NCBI GenBank assembly: GCA_902602695.1
Contig: CACKRO010000001.1
Span: forward strand, 1-64,000
Direction of reading: 5' to 3'
Length of the DNA: 64,000 nucleotides
From: an uncultured Alphaproteobacteria bacterium
GTDB taxonomy: Bacteria > Pseudomonadota > Alphaproteobacteria > HIMB59 > GCA-002718135
This document shows, in pieces, positions 19,635 to 30,203 of the stretch. Positions within the stretch are counted from its first letter, which is position 1. The number at the start of each line of letters is the position of its first letter. The notes beneath the pieces were generated by a model that searched no databases, was not told the origin of the DNA, and saw nothing but the letters and a program-made list of their open reading frames with translations. Both the position numbers and the translations under genes were made by a program.

Positions 19635-21263
19635 ATGGAAGTAGAACGCGAGTCAATGGACTATGATGTTGTAGTGGTAGGTGCTGGTCCATCCGGCCTT
19701 TCAACTGCAATTAAACTAAAACAACTGAACCCAGAAATTAATGTTTGTGTTTTGGAAAAAGGATCAGAGGTAGGGGCCCATATTTTAAGTGGTAATGTCT
19801 TTGAAACAAGAGCACTTGATGAATTAATACCTGACTGGAGAAGTAAAGACTCACCAATTAAAACTAAAGTAACAAAAGAAAAGTTTTTATTCTTATCAAA
19901 AAAAGGCTCATTAAATTGGCCTACATGGCTTCTACCTAGTGTTCAAAAAAATCATAATAATTATATTATTAGTCTTGCAAATTTATGTAGATGGCTTGCA
20001 AGTGAGGCTGAAAGTTTAGGGGTAGAAATTTTTCCAGGGTTTGCGGCATCTAAAATATTATATTCAGATGAAGATCAAGTAGTTGGTGTTCAAACTGGTG
20101 ATATGGGTATTGATAAAGATGGTAACAAAAAAGATAGTTTTGAACCAGGTATTAATATTAACGCTAAAGTAACAGTATTTGCTGAGGGTTGCAGAGGTCA
20201 TTTAGGTAAAGAATTAATTAGAAAATATAATTTATCTAAAGATAAGTCACCACAACAATACGGAATTGGGTTTAAAGAAATTTGGGAAATAGATGAAAGC
20301 CAGCATGAAGAAGGTCTTGTCATGCATAGTGCGGGATGGCCATTAGATAATGCAACTTATGGTGGCAGTTTTTGTTATCATGCTGAAAATAAACAAATAT
20401 TTTTAGGATACGTAATCGGTCTTGATTATAAAAATCCTTATTTATCACCTTATGATGAATTTCAAAAATTTAAAACTCACCCAGCAATTAAGAAAATTCT
20501 CACTAATGGAAAACGTATCGCTTATGGAGCAAGGGCACTCATTGAAGGTGGTATTCAAAGTTTACCTAAAATGTATATGCCGGGTGGATTACTAGTTGGA
20601 TGCGATGCAGGCACCTTAAATATGCCAAAGATTAAAGGTTCACATACTGCAATGAAAAGTGGAATTATAGCTGCTGAAACAATTAATGATTATTTAAGTA
20701 AATCTGTACCTCTTACAGCATATGAAGATAAATTTAAACGTTCATGGCTTTATAAAGAATTGTTTGCAGCAAGGAATGTAAAACCTAGTTTTAATTGGGG
20801 ACTAATACCTGCAATTATATTTACAGGAATTGATCAAATAATATTTAGAGGCAAGCTTCCTTTTACATTAAAACACAAACATGCTGATCATGAAGCTTTA
20901 CAATTAGCAAAAGATTCAAAAAAAATAGATTATCCAAAATATGATGGAATATTTACTTTTGATAAAACTAGTTCTGTTTATTTGACTGGAACTAACCATG
21001 AAGCTGATCAGCCAGTGCATTTACAATTAAAGGATAAGGATTTACCAATAAAATTTACTTTAAATGCTTATGATGAGCCATCTCAAAGATATTGTCCTGC
21101 TGGTGTATATGAGATTGATAAGACAGATATTCAAAATCCTAAATTTGTAATTAATGCGCAAAACTGTATTCATTGTAAAACATGTGATATCAAAGAGCCA
21201 TCACAAAACATTAATTGGGTTGTACCAGAAGGTAGTGGGGGGCCAAATTATGCGAATATGTAA
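19635..21263 (+). CDS. Electron transfer flavoprotein-ubiquinone oxidoreductase
   Basis: 542 residues. An N-terminal FAD site (VVVGAGPSGLSTAI) leads into a GSEVGAHILSGNVFE region. The C-terminal 4Fe-4S cluster is bound by Cys487, Cys511, Cys514 and Cys517 (the last three in NCIHCKTCD), and the protein ends in the usual GGPNYANM. It is a monotopic membrane enzyme that reoxidises EtfAB and reduces ubiquinone. As the last gene of the DMGDH-etfBA group it completes the path from dimethylglycine to the respiratory chain. A second start at the Met codon of residue 8 is possible and would not alter any domain. Confidence 0.96.
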   Translation: MEVERESMDYDVVVVGAGPSGLSTAIKLKQLNPEINVCVLEKGSEVGAHILSGNVFETRALDELIPDWRSKDSPIKTKVTKEKFLFLSKKGSLNWPTWLLPSVQKNHNNYIISLANLCRWLASEAESLGVEIFPGFAASKILYSDEDQVVGVQTGDMGIDKDGNKKDSFEPGININAKVTVFAEGCRGHLGKELIRKYNLSKDKSPQQYGIGFKEIWEIDESQHEEGLVMHSAGWPLDNATYGGSFCYHAENKQIFLGYVIGLDYKNPYLSPYDEFQKFKTHPAIKKILTNGKRIAYGARALIEGGIQSLPKMYMPGGLLVGCDAGTLNMPKIKGSHTAMKSGIIAAETINDYLSKSVPLTAYEDKFKRSWLYKELFAARNVKPSFNWGLIPAIIFTGIDQIIFRGKLPFTLKHKHADHEALQLAKDSKKIDYPKYDGIFTFDKTSSVYLTGTNHEADQPVHLQLKDKDLPIKFTLNAYDEPSQRYCPAGVYEIDKTDIQNPKFVINAQNCIHCKTCDIKEPSQNINWVVPEGSGGPNYANM

Positions 21264-21296
21264 TTCTTATATATAAATTGATCAAATATATTCATT

Positions 21297-22130
21297 ATGA
21301 CCAAAAATAAAATTGTATTTACTTTTGCAACTGCAGAAGTAAATTTTATTGGCCAATTATTTATTAAGATTACAGAATTATGTACCGGTAAATTAAAATT
21401 AAAAAAATTGTATGATGAATATTTATCTGAGAATAGACCACCAGAACTTTTTTGGGATGATGCAGTAGATAAACTAAATTTTACTTTAATAACTAATTTT
21501 CAGGATGGTAGTTATATTCCAAAAAAGGGAAGATTAATTGTTATAGCAAATCATGCTTTTGGAGTTGCTGATGGTGTATCAATATGCTCAGCTATTTCAA
21601 AAGTAAGGCAAGATTATAAAATGGTTACTCACAAAGTTTTAAGGCAAGCAGAGGCGGTAAAAGATAAAATATTACCAATTGATTTTAATGAAACTAGAGA
21701 TGCTTTATTGACAAACATTAGAACTCGTAAAGAAGCTGAAAAGGTTCTGCATAATGAAGGAGTTCTAGTTCTTTTTCCTTCCGGCACAATAGCAACTAAA
21801 CATAACTTAAAAAAGAATACAAAAGCTGATGATGGTGAGTGGAAACAATGGGTATCAAAGCTAATTCTTAAAACTAAAAGCCCTGTTTTACCAATTTTTT
21901 TTGATGGTCAAAATAGTCAACTCTATCATATTGCTAATAAAATAGGCCAAACATTTAGATACTCTTTGTGTATGTATGAACTTAGAAGAAAAATAGGTGA
22001 TGATATTTACATGTATTTTGGCTCACTTATACCATACGAAAACCTTGAAAGGATTGGGGATATTAAGCAAATTACTCAATACTTAAGATCAACAACCTAT
22101 TCTTTAGATCCAGAATTTAATATTAATTAA
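21297..22130 (+). CDS. Lysophospholipid acyltransferase family protein
   Basis: 277 residues. The PlsC-like blocks are visible: NHAFGVADG with His86 and Asp92, FPSGT further on in place of FPEGT, and PVLPIFFDGQNSQ. The NHxFG form with five residues between His and Asp, and the FxGQNS block, match the haemolysin-like branch, which includes OlsF-related lipid acyltransferases, more than canonical PlsC. It probably acylates a lysophospholipid or an amino-lipid at the inner face of the membrane. The start is ATG, 33 bases after the ETF-QO stop. Acceptor and acyl donor cannot be told from sequence. Confidence 0.8.
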   Translation: MTKNKIVFTFATAEVNFIGQLFIKITELCTGKLKLKKLYDEYLSENRPPELFWDDAVDKLNFTLITNFQDGSYIPKKGRLIVIANHAFGVADGVSICSAISKVRQDYKMVTHKVLRQAEAVKDKILPIDFNETRDALLTNIRTRKEAEKVLHNEGVLVLFPSGTIATKHNLKKNTKADDGEWKQWVSKLILKTKSPVLPIFFDGQNSQLYHIANKIGQTFRYSLCMYELRRKIGDDIYMYFGSLIPYENLERIGDIKQITQYLRSTTYSLDPEFNIN

Positions 22131-22168
22131 ATATTTATTTTTTATATTTGTCGATTTATAGAGTCCAT

Positions 22169-22840
22169 ATGGTAGGGTTTGTTGGATCACAAGCAAGAAG
22201 AAGAAGAAGAAATAGATTTTTACTAATTCTATTTATTATCGTTATTTTTGGTATTTTTTTCTATCTGCCCTCTATAGATTTTTCAACTGACGATTCAAAG
22301 CCTCCAATTGAAATAATTCCCAGCACTATAATTGATGAATCTAGTTTAAGATCAGAAATAGAAGAACTTAAACTTGAGGTATTTCAGAAAGATCAAAGAT
22401 TAAAATTTAGAGATGATCAAATAAAAAATTTACGTAATGAAATACGAGATTTAAATGACTCATTTGTTACAATTAAAAATGATTATGAAAAATCTCTAAA
22501 CAATATATCAGATTTAGAAAATAACACCTTAGAAAATAATTCACAAAATATTGAGAGACTTAGTACACTTGAAAATCAAATAATTGAATTAAAAAAACAA
22601 TTATTAAAATATGAACAACTTGTACAAAAATTAGAAACAGAATTAGCAAGTGCTACATCATCTGAAGATGTTCAAGAGGTAAATATTGAAAATTCAATTC
22701 TAAAATCAGAACTTAAACAAATTCAACAAAAGAATAGTAATATTGAAACTGAATTAGAAGAGTTAAGAAAATTAATTAAAAATAAAGATAAGGAATTAGA
22801 AGATTTAATTTATTTAAAAGATTTGCAACATCACGGCTAA
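22169..22840 (+). CDS. Single-pass membrane protein with long coiled coil, unknown
   Basis: 223 residues from ATG 22169. An in-frame TTG at 22148 would add seven residues, but the ATG precedes the GFVGSQARRRRRNR basic patch directly and is preferred. A membrane helix follows at about 17-36. Then comes a short periplasmic linker and a heptad-rich, Leu/Glu/Lys/Asn coiled coil from about 55 to the end, with no cysteine and no enzyme motif. The arginine cluster before the helix puts the N-terminus in the cytoplasm. I do not recognise a family. Its stop abuts the stop of the convergent nuclease gene with no gap. Confidence 0.7.
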   Translation: MVGFVGSQARRRRRNRFLLILFIIVIFGIFFYLPSIDFSTDDSKPPIEIIPSTIIDESSLRSEIEELKLEVFQKDQRLKFRDDQIKNLRNEIRDLNDSFVTIKNDYEKSLNNISDLENNTLENNSQNIERLSTLENQIIELKKQLLKYEQLVQKLETELASATSSEDVQEVNIENSILKSELKQIQQKNSNIETELEELRKLIKNKDKELEDLIYLKDLQHHG

Positions 22841-23320
22841 TTATTTATTTTTTTTTCTAAATAAATAAGGTTCTTCAAACTCTCCACCCCATATCCCCTT
22901 TTTTTGTTGTTTTGCCACTTCTTCTTCTTCAACATAATCCATTGAATAATAGCGATATGCAATTGCCCATCCATTAAGTACCATTTCACTATTTAAATCT
23001 AAATTATTTTTGTAGCAGATTCCAATAAATCTATTATATTGATCCTTACCATTAGTAATACATTCAATTTTATTTTTACCAATTAATTTCTTTAAGAATT
23101 TAGTTGACTCAATACCACAATTCCAAACTTTATTATTTTTATTACATGTCTGATTTGTTTCAGGTGCATCAATAGCATGTAGTCTTATTTTATTTTTATA
23201 AATATAGATAGTATCACCATCAATTACCTTTGCTTTACCAAAGATAGTCTTACCAGATGAAACTGCACTAAAACAAATTAAGATTAAAAATAGATTAAAT
23301 ATTAAGATTTTTACTGCCAT
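22841..23320 (-). CDS. Thermonuclease-family (SNase-like) nuclease, probably exported
   Basis: 159 residues from the ATG at 23320 (a TTG one codon upstream is less likely). A signal peptide (about 1-22) precedes a staphylococcal-nuclease fold. It has VIDGDT and KIRLHAIDAPET, with the catalytic residues Arg46, Glu54 and Arg97 all present, in the pattern R-E-R of SNase. It would cut DNA or RNA in the periplasm with calcium, possibly for nutrient scavenging. It is the last gene of the sox cluster and overlaps the end of soxG by 26 bases, so it is co-transcribed, although its reaction has no evident link to sarcosine. Confidence 0.88.
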   Translation of the reverse strand: MAVKILIFNLFLILICFSAVSSGKTIFGKAKVIDGDTIYIYKNKIRLHAIDAPETNQTCNKNNKVWNCGIESTKFLKKLIGKNKIECITNGKDQYNRFIGICYKNNLDLNSEMVLNGWAIAYRYYSMDYVEEEEVAKQQKKGIWGGEFEEPYLFRKKNK

Positions 23321-23870
23321 CAACTAATAATTCGTAAACATATTTTGCATGGGATCTGTTTAAATGTAAGTCTAATGATGTAGCTTCTTTATCAGTATTA
23401 TTTCTGATAAAAAGCACGGGAATTTTTAAAAATATTGTTTGAGCTACAGAAAAATTAGTCTCCAATATTTTTTCTAAGTTGGCAACAAGAAATTTAGAAA
23501 GTAATGTAAAAACTTTTTTACCTTCGAGTCGTAATACAGTTCTGTTAAATGAAACGTCAGTTATTGCTGTCTTTTCTGGATTGAGTTTTGATTCTAATAA
23601 AGAAATAATTTTATCTTTCTCGTTTTCTGGCGTTATAACTAACCATTCATTAGGACCAAGCCACATAATACTAATATTATTATTATAAATTCTAACATTT
23701 GGCTCAATTGGTAATACTAAATTTAATACAGAACCAATATTTTTCATAAATTCTTTATCTGAATTTTTGCCTCTAATATTAATTTTACCTGATAAGATTG
23801 TTTCTTCTATTGTTATTCCATTGTAATTTTTTTTACTTTTATTCAGGACATTATTGAAGATTAAGTTCAT
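23295..23870 (-). CDS. soxG: Sarcosine oxidase gamma subunit
   Basis: 191 residues, with the weak but recognisable SoxG pattern: WLGPNEWLVITP near the middle, TDVSFNRTVLRLEG, and a C-terminal HLNRSHAKYVYELL. The gamma subunit is a GcvT-related small subunit of heterotetrameric sarcosine oxidase with a structural role. Its ATG overlaps the soxA stop by four bases, in the canonical soxB-D-A-G order, which makes the assignment firm despite low conservation. Confidence 0.9.
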   Translation of the reverse strand: MNLIFNNVLNKSKKNYNGITIEETILSGKINIRGKNSDKEFMKNIGSVLNLVLPIEPNVRIYNNNISIMWLGPNEWLVITPENEKDKIISLLESKLNPEKTAITDVSFNRTVLRLEGKKVFTLLSKFLVANLEKILETNFSVAQTIFLKIPVLFIRNNTDKEATSLDLHLNRSHAKYVYELLVDGSKNLNI

Positions 23871-26857
23871 TGATTAACCCTTTCATTTTTAGGATCAATA
23901 AATACTGGGCTAGTTATTTCAACTTCAATATTTTCATTTTCCATAGGTGCAATTAAAACACTTCCTTTTTTTTTAATTCCACCTTTAATTAAAGCTAAAG
24001 CAAAGGAACTGTTTAAATTAGGTGAATAATAACTAGATGTGACATGTCCAACCATTTTCATTGGTAAAGCGGTTATTTTTTCAACCAATTGGGATCCTTC
24101 TTCTAGAATTTTATTTGGATCTTTAGTTTTTAATCCAACTAATTGTTTCCTATCTTTTTTAATAGTATCACTTCTATACAATGCTCTCTTACCAATAAAA
24201 TCATACTTTTTCTTACTAACAATCCAATCCATGTCCAGATCTATAGGTGTAACTGATCCATCTGTTTCTTGACCAACTATTATAAAACCTTTTTCAGCAC
24301 GAAGTACATGCATCGCTTCAGTTCCATATGGAGTAATATTAAATTCATTACCTTTATCTATACAAAGTTCCCAAAGATTTTTAGCATAGCCAGATGGAAC
24401 ATTTATTTCATAACACATTTCCCCTGTAAAACTTATACGCATGACTCTACACTGTATTCCATTAATATGAATATTTCTAAAACTCATATGAGGAAAATTA
24501 TCTTTTGAAAAATCAAAATCTGGAATTAATTTTTGCATTAATTTTTTAGAATTTGGACCATTTAAGCTTATTGTTCCATAGTTTTCTGTAACTGATGTTA
24601 GATATACTTCTAGTTCTGGCCATTCTGTTTGTAACCAATCTTCTAATTTTGACATTACTGATGCCGCATTTCCTGTAGTTGTTGACATAAGATAATGAAA
24701 CTCATCTAATCTAGTTGTTACACCATCATCAATGACCATCCCATCGTCGCCCAACATTACACCATATCGACATTTTCCAATTTCTAATTTTGACCAAGAG
24801 TTTGTGTAAACTCTATTTAAAAATTCACTAACATCTCTTCCTTTAATATCAATTTTACCCAAAGTTGATGCATCTAAAATACCTATGCTATCTCTAGTTG
24901 CCTTTACTTCTCTATTTAATGCAAACTGAAAGCTCTCATTCTTTTTAGGATAATACCAGGCTCTTTTCCATTGACCTACATCTTCAAACAAAGCGTTATT
25001 ATCAATATGCCATTGATGCATCGGACTTGTTCTCTCTAAATCAAAAAATTCTTTTACATGTCGTCCGGCAAGCGCTCCAAAAGTTACAGGTTTATAGGGT
25101 AAACGAAATGTTGTCGTGCCTAATTCAGAAATTTCAGTATTTGTTAACTCTGAAATTATTCCAAGAGCATTAACATTACTAGTCTTACCTTGATCAGTTG
25201 CCATTCCTGTAGTTGTATATCTTTTAACATGTTCAATAGATTGAAAGCCCTCTTTTAGAGCTAATTTAATATCTTTTGCTGTGACATCATTTTGAAAGTC
25301 CACAAACATTTTGGTTCGCGAGATGTTATTTTTAGAAGTAATCCAAATATTTTGATGTTTACCGTATTTTAGATTATCTGATTTATAATTTACATCACCA
25401 ATTTTATTTTCCTGATTATCATTTAAATATATTAATGTATCTTCTTGAGTTTTTAATAGTATTTCATTTAAATCATAATCACCATTGCAACTGCCAACAC
25501 ACAATGTATCTTGATATATTTCATTAGGAATAAAACTTCCATCTGAATCTCTAAATTTTAGTTTTCCTTTTGATTGAGTAAATAAATGGACAGTAGGGGT
25601 CCAACCACCAGCAATTGCTAAAAGATCACATTTAATATTAATAGAAGATTTTTCATTACTTTTTTGAGTTGTAATTTTTTTTAATTTTATTTCTCTAATT
25701 TTTAATCTTCCAACAGTATCGCTAATTTCGTACCCTTTAAGGATAGTAATACCTAATTTATTGGCTTTCTTAGGTAAATAACCATCACTATCGTCTCTAG
25801 CATCAACAATAGCTTCTACTTTTATACCCTGCTCAAAAAAATCTATTGCAGTTTCATAAGCACTATCATTGTTTGTAAAAAAAACTAAATTTTTTCCAGG
25901 TGAAACTCCATACTTATTTAGGTATTTTTTTGCACTGTTAGAAAGCATAATACCGGGTCTATCATTATTATTAAAAATTATTGGTCTTTCTATTGCACCT
26001 GTTGCAAGAATAACTTTTTTTGATCTAATTTTCCAAATTCTTTCTTTAATATCATTTTTTTTGTTTAATCCTTTTTCTGGATCAATTTCCTGTATAGCTA
26101 ATAATAAATTATAATTTAAATAAGCAAAACAAGTTGTGTTTTTGATTATTTTTACATTTTGATTTTTTGAAAGTTTATCAATTATTTGATTTTTCCATTC
26201 ATTAATTGGTAAGTTATCTATTTTAATATTTTCATTTTTCGTTGATAAAATTTCACCTCCAAGTTCGTCTTCTTGCTCAACTAGTAATACTTTATAATTT
26301 TTACTTGCTGCAATGTCTGCTGAAACTAATCCACTTACTCCCGCTCCAACAACCAGAACATCACAATGATAATGAAAATGTTCGTATTTGTGGGGATCAT
26401 CTTTTTTTGGAGATTTACCAAGTCCTGCAGCGTGTCTTATAAAAAACTCATATGCCTTCCAAAATTTTGGTGGCCACATAAAGGTCTTATAATAAAATCC
26501 TGCGGGAAAAAATGGGGATAGTAAATCATTTATAGCACCAGCATCAAATCTCAATGATGGCCAATTATTTTGACTAAAAGCTTTTAAACCCTCATATATC
26601 TGGACTTCAGTTACTCTTCTATTAGGTTCGGTATATTCTTTAGTCTCAAGCTGAACAATTCCATTAGGTTCTTCACTGCCTGCTGTATAAATACCCCGCG
26701 GTCGATGATATTTAAAACTTCTTCCAACTAAGTGAACATCATTTGCAAGAAGTGCTGAAGCTAGGGTGTCACCTTCAAATCCAAAATATTCTTTATTATC
26801 AAAATAGAATCTAACAGACTTATTATTCTCAAGATTTTTATTATTTTTGTATCGCAT
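23867..26857 (-). CDS. soxA: Sarcosine oxidase alpha subunit
   Basis: 996 residues, the family norm. The N-terminal domain (1-100, FYFDNKEYFGFEGDT and SFKYHRPRGIYTAG) is the 2Fe-2S-like fold without the cysteines. A dinucleotide-binding domain begins at VLVVGAGVSGL (about 168). The C-terminal GcvT-like part (about 600-985, SPMHQWHIDNNALFEDVGQW through RVMRISFTGEMCYEI) receives the methylene group on tetrahydrofolate. With SoxB, D and G it converts sarcosine to glycine, giving 5,10-methylene-THF and hydrogen peroxide. The gene begins eight bases after the soxD stop. Confidence 0.97.
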   Translation of the reverse strand: MRYKNNKNLENNKSVRFYFDNKEYFGFEGDTLASALLANDVHLVGRSFKYHRPRGIYTAGSEEPNGIVQLETKEYTEPNRRVTEVQIYEGLKAFSQNNWPSLRFDAGAINDLLSPFFPAGFYYKTFMWPPKFWKAYEFFIRHAAGLGKSPKKDDPHKYEHFHYHCDVLVVGAGVSGLVSADIAASKNYKVLLVEQEDELGGEILSTKNENIKIDNLPINEWKNQIIDKLSKNQNVKIIKNTTCFAYLNYNLLLAIQEIDPEKGLNKKNDIKERIWKIRSKKVILATGAIERPIIFNNNDRPGIMLSNSAKKYLNKYGVSPGKNLVFFTNNDSAYETAIDFFEQGIKVEAIVDARDDSDGYLPKKANKLGITILKGYEISDTVGRLKIREIKLKKITTQKSNEKSSINIKCDLLAIAGGWTPTVHLFTQSKGKLKFRDSDGSFIPNEIYQDTLCVGSCNGDYDLNEILLKTQEDTLIYLNDNQENKIGDVNYKSDNLKYGKHQNIWITSKNNISRTKMFVDFQNDVTAKDIKLALKEGFQSIEHVKRYTTTGMATDQGKTSNVNALGIISELTNTEISELGTTTFRLPYKPVTFGALAGRHVKEFFDLERTSPMHQWHIDNNALFEDVGQWKRAWYYPKKNESFQFALNREVKATRDSIGILDASTLGKIDIKGRDVSEFLNRVYTNSWSKLEIGKCRYGVMLGDDGMVIDDGVTTRLDEFHYLMSTTTGNAASVMSKLEDWLQTEWPELEVYLTSVTENYGTISLNGPNSKKLMQKLIPDFDFSKDNFPHMSFRNIHINGIQCRVMRISFTGEMCYEINVPSGYAKNLWELCIDKGNEFNITPYGTEAMHVLRAEKGFIIVGQETDGSVTPIDLDMDWIVSKKKYDFIGKRALYRSDTIKKDRKQLVGLKTKDPNKILEEGSQLVEKITALPMKMVGHVTSSYYSPNLNSSFALALIKGGIKKKGSVLIAPMENENIEVEITSPVFIDPKNERVNQ

Positions 26858-26865
26858 CTTTATTT

Positions 26866-27222
26866 TTAAAATCTATCTTTTTTCGAAGTTGATAAATTCC
26901 CTGATCCAATACTTGGCTCACCTGAAGGAGTAGCTGGAATATTTGCTTTTAATTTAGGAGGAGTTTCTCCAATCTTATATTCTGCAAGAATTTCATCCGT
27001 TGCTGTATTTCTTGCTAAGTTAAACCATTGTCTACATCCATATTCATGGTTCCATCTTTCATAATGAATACCTTTTTCGTTCTTTCGCAAGAATAAATAT
27101 TCTGCCCATTGCTCGTCAGAGAGTTCAGGAGGATTTTTTGGTCTTGCAATGTGAGCTTCACCTCCACAAGTAAATTCAGCTTGATCTCTTTCTCCACAGT
27201 AAGGGCAATTTATTAAAAACAT
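26866..27222 (-). CDS. soxD: Sarcosine oxidase delta subunit
   Basis: 118 residues. The zinc ligands of SoxD are all at the expected places: Cys6 and Cys9 in CPYCGERD, and His59 and Cys63 in NHEYGCRQWF. The delta subunit is a small zinc protein of the heterotetrameric enzyme, structural in function. It sits between soxB (3-base gap) and soxA (8-base gap). The C-terminal tail past residue 95 is Pro/Ser-rich and variable in the family. Confidence 0.96.
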   Translation of the reverse strand: MFLINCPYCGERDQAEFTCGGEAHIARPKNPPELSDEQWAEYLFLRKNEKGIHYERWNHEYGCRQWFNLARNTATDEILAEYKIGETPPKLKANIPATPSGEPSIGSGNLSTSKKDRF

Positions 27223-27225
27223 TAT

Positions 27226-28482
27226 TTAATGAGCTACGGCAGCTGCACCATGTTCATCAACTAACTCACCGCTAGAAAATCTGTTTAATGTAAAAGGAGC
27301 ATTTAATTCATGTGCTTGATCATTTGCTATAGTGTGGGCAAATACCCAGCCAGAACCGGGTGTAGCTTTGAAACCACCTGTTCCCCAACCACAATTAAAA
27401 TATAATCCGTTTATGTGAGTCTTACTGATAATGGGGCTTGCATCAGGGCATATATCAACAATACCTCCCCAGTGACGAAGCATTTTCATTCTAGAAAATA
27501 TTGGAAACAATTCAACTATTGCCATTAATGTATCTTCAACAATGTTGAAGCCACCTCTTTGAGTATATGAAGTGTATCCATCTGTTCCAGCACCAATAAC
27601 TAATTCCCCTTTATCTGATTGAGATACATACGCATGAATTGTATTTGACATTACTACAGTATCAATAACTGGTTTTACTGGTTCTGAAACTAGAGCTTGT
27701 AATGGTTTACTCTCTAAAGGTAATTTGATACCTGCCATATTGGCAATGACACTGGTATGACCTGCAGCAGCTATTCCAATTTTATTTGAATTAATGGTTC
27801 CTTTTGTTGTTTCAATACCAGTTACATTTCCATTTTTTACATTAATACCAGTTACTTCACAATTTTGAATTATATCAACTCCCATTTCATCAGCTCCTCT
27901 TGCATAACCCCATGCAACAGCGTCATGTCTTGCAGTTCCAGCTCTTCTTTGCAGCGTTGCGCCTAAAACAGGATATCTAATGTTAGGTGAAGTATTTATT
28001 ATTGGGCAAAATTCTTTAACTTTTTTTGTATCAAGCCATTCACAATCGATATCATTCAGCCTGTTTGCATGCCAACGTCTTTTTAATTCTCTAACATCAT
28101 GAAGATTATGAGCAACATTCAAAACTCCTCTTTGAGAAAACATAACGTTATAATTTAATTCTTGAGACATACCCTCCCAAAGTTTTAATGCATGCTCGTA
28201 CAAAGCTGCACTTTGGTCCCATAAATAGTTCGATCTAATTATAGTCGTATTTCGCCCAGTATTTCCACCACCTATCCAACCCTTTTCAATTACTGCAATA
28301 TTATTAATTCCATGGTTTTTTGCTAAATAGTAAGCAGTAGTTAAACCGTGTCCACCACCACCGACTATTATTGCATCATAATTTTTTTTTGGTTCAGGAC
28401 TATTCCATGTCTTCTGCCAATTCTCATGATGACTTAAAGCGTTTCTAGCAATAGATAGAAATGAATATTTATTGTTAAACAT
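27226..28482 (-). CDS. soxB: Sarcosine oxidase beta subunit
   Basis: 418 residues, DAO fold. FAD is bound at [17 protein letters not shown] (38-54). His186 in [10 protein letters not shown] is the likely attachment site for covalent FMN, close to the His173-175 reported for other SoxB proteins. Late motifs [15 protein letters not shown] and [14 protein letters not shown] are typical. It holds the sarcosine-oxidising site and passes electrons to FMN, where oxygen is reduced to peroxide. It is the first sox gene of the cluster, 20 bases downstream of fhs. Confidence 0.97.
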   Translation of the reverse strand: MFNNKYSFLSIARNALSHHENWQKTWNSPEPKKNYDAIIVGGGGHGLTTAYYLAKNHGINNIAVIEKGWIGGGNTGRNTTIIRSNYLWDQSAALYEHALKLWEGMSQELNYNVMFSQRGVLNVAHNLHDVRELKRRWHANRLNDIDCEWLDTKKVKEFCPIINTSPNIRYPVLGATLQRRAGTARHDAVAWGYARGADEMGVDIIQNCEVTGINVKNGNVTGIETTKGTINSNKIGIAAAGHTSVIANMAGIKLPLESKPLQALVSEPVKPVIDTVVMSNTIHAYVSQSDKGELVIGAGTDGYTSYTQRGGFNIVEDTLMAIVELFPIFSRMKMLRHWGGIVDICPDASPIISKTHINGLYFNCGWGTGGFKATPGSGWVFAHTIANDQAHELNAPFTLNRFSSGELVDEHGAAAVAH

Positions 28483-28502
28483 TATAACTCTTTATAGCAG
28501 TT

Positions 28503-30176
28503 TTAAAAAAGACCTTCAATTTCTCCATGGTCATTTAGCTTTATCGAATTTGCCGCAGGCACACTTGGTAGACCCGGCATGGTCATAATATCGCCGCAGA
28601 CAACCACTATAAATTCTGCTCCCGATGATAATCTTACTTCTCTAATAGGTAAAACGTGGCCAGTAGGAGCACCTTTTAAATTAGGATCAGTTGAAAAACT
28701 ATATTGAGTTTTAGCAATGCAAACAGGCAATTTACCAAATCCTTTATTTTCAAAATCCTTCAATTGTTGACGCACTTTTGTGTCTGCCACGACTTCACTT
28801 GCGTGATAAATCTCCTGTGCAATTTTTTCTATTTTTTTGAATAGAGTTAAATCATCTTCATATAAAAATTTAAATGTACTTTTACTTTCTTCACACATAT
28901 CTATTACATTTTTAGCTAATTCTGTTGCACCATCACCACCATCAGACCAGTGGGTGCACATAGAAGCCTTGACTCCTTGAGTTTTACAAAAATCTAGGAC
29001 GGCATCAACTTCAGCTTTAGAATCAGTAACAAAATGATTAATTGCAACAGTTACTGGTAATCCGAATTTTCTTATGTTGTTTATGTGTCTTTCTAAATTT
29101 ACTAAACCAAATTTAAGTGCATTTACATTTTCATTTTTCAAATCTTCTTTAGAAGCATTTCCATGCATTTTTAGTGCTCTAATTGTAGCAACTAAAACCA
29201 CACAATCAGGTTTTAAATTTGATTTTCTACATTTTATATCAAGGAATTTTTCTGCTCCTAAATCAGCTCCAAAGCCTGCTTCAGTTACAACATAGTCACT
29301 TAGTTTTAGACTAGCTTTAGTTGCAATAACAGAATTACATCCATGGGCAATATTTGCAAATGGTCCACCATGAATTATAGCAGGATTATTTTCTAACGTT
29401 TGAGTAATGTTTGGTCTAATTGCATCTTTTAGTAATACTGTCATTGGACCTTGTGCATTTAAATCTTTTGCATAAATAGCTTTTTTATCTCGTGTATAGG
29501 CAATTGTTATATTTCCAATTCTCTCTTCAAGATCTTTTAAGTTTTTTGCTAAGCAGAAAATTGCCATTATCTCTGATGCAACAGTTATATCAAAACCATC
29601 TTGTCTAGGATATCCATTTGCAACTCCTCCTAAATCAACAACAATAGACCTAAGCGATCTATCATTCATATCCATTACTCTCTTCCAAACAACTCTTCTA
29701 ACATCAATATTCAATTTATTTCCCCAGTAGATATGATTATCAATTAATGCAGAAAGTAAATTATGAGCTGACGTAATTGCATGAAAATCTCCAGTAAAAT
29801 GCAGATTAATTTGTTCCATTGGAACTACTTGAGCATAGCCTCCACCAGCTGCCCCACCTTTCATACCAAATGATGGTCCAAGACTCGGCTCTCTTAAACA
29901 AACAATAGATTTTTTTCCTAATTTATTAAGACCATCGCTTAATCCAACAGAAGTTGTTGTTTTACCTTCTCCTGCTGGTGTCGGAGTTATTGCTGAGACT
30001 AGAACAAGTTTACCATTTTTATTTTTATTAAGTGACTCTATGTACTCTAAGTTTATTTTAGCTATGTGACGACCCATAGGGCTAAATGCTTCTGGTGTAT
30101 CTGGTACATCAAGCCTTTTTAAAATTTCACTAATAGGCTTCATTTTAGCTTTTCTTGCTATTTCAATATCTGACAT
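28503..30176 (-). CDS. fhs: Formate-tetrahydrofolate ligase
   Basis: 557 residues, typical length. The ATP-binding loop [13 protein letters not shown] spans 64-76. [22 protein letters not shown] and the C-terminal [12 protein letters not shown] match the family. It joins formate and THF to make 10-formyl-THF with ATP, or runs in reverse to make ATP while disposing of C1 units. It lies directly upstream of soxBDAG, so the likely physiological job here is handling the THF-bound carbon produced from sarcosine. folD, needed to link methylene- and formyl-THF, is not in the window. TAGGAG stands just before the ATG. Confidence 0.97.
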   Translation of the reverse strand: MSDIEIARKAKMKPISEILKRLDVPDTPEAFSPMGRHIAKINLEYIESLNKNKNGKLVLVSAITPTPAGEGKTTTSVGLSDGLNKLGKKSIVCLREPSLGPSFGMKGGAAGGGYAQVVPMEQINLHFTGDFHAITSAHNLLSALIDNHIYWGNKLNIDVRRVVWKRVMDMNDRSLRSIVVDLGGVANGYPRQDGFDITVASEIMAIFCLAKNLKDLEERIGNITIAYTRDKKAIYAKDLNAQGPMTVLLKDAIRPNITQTLENNPAIIHGGPFANIAHGCNSVIATKASLKLSDYVVTEAGFGADLGAEKFLDIKCRKSNLKPDCVVLVATIRALKMHGNASKEDLKNENVNALKFGLVNLERHINNIRKFGLPVTVAINHFVTDSKAEVDAVLDFCKTQGVKASMCTHWSDGGDGATELAKNVIDMCEESKSTFKFLYEDDLTLFKKIEKIAQEIYHASEVVADTKVRQQLKDFENKGFGKLPVCIAKTQYSFSTDPNLKGAPTGHVLPIREVRLSSGAEFIVVVCGDIMTMPGLPSVPAANSIKLNDHGEIEGLF

Positions 30177-30203
30177 GAGACTCCTAAATAATTAGACAAT
30201 TCA

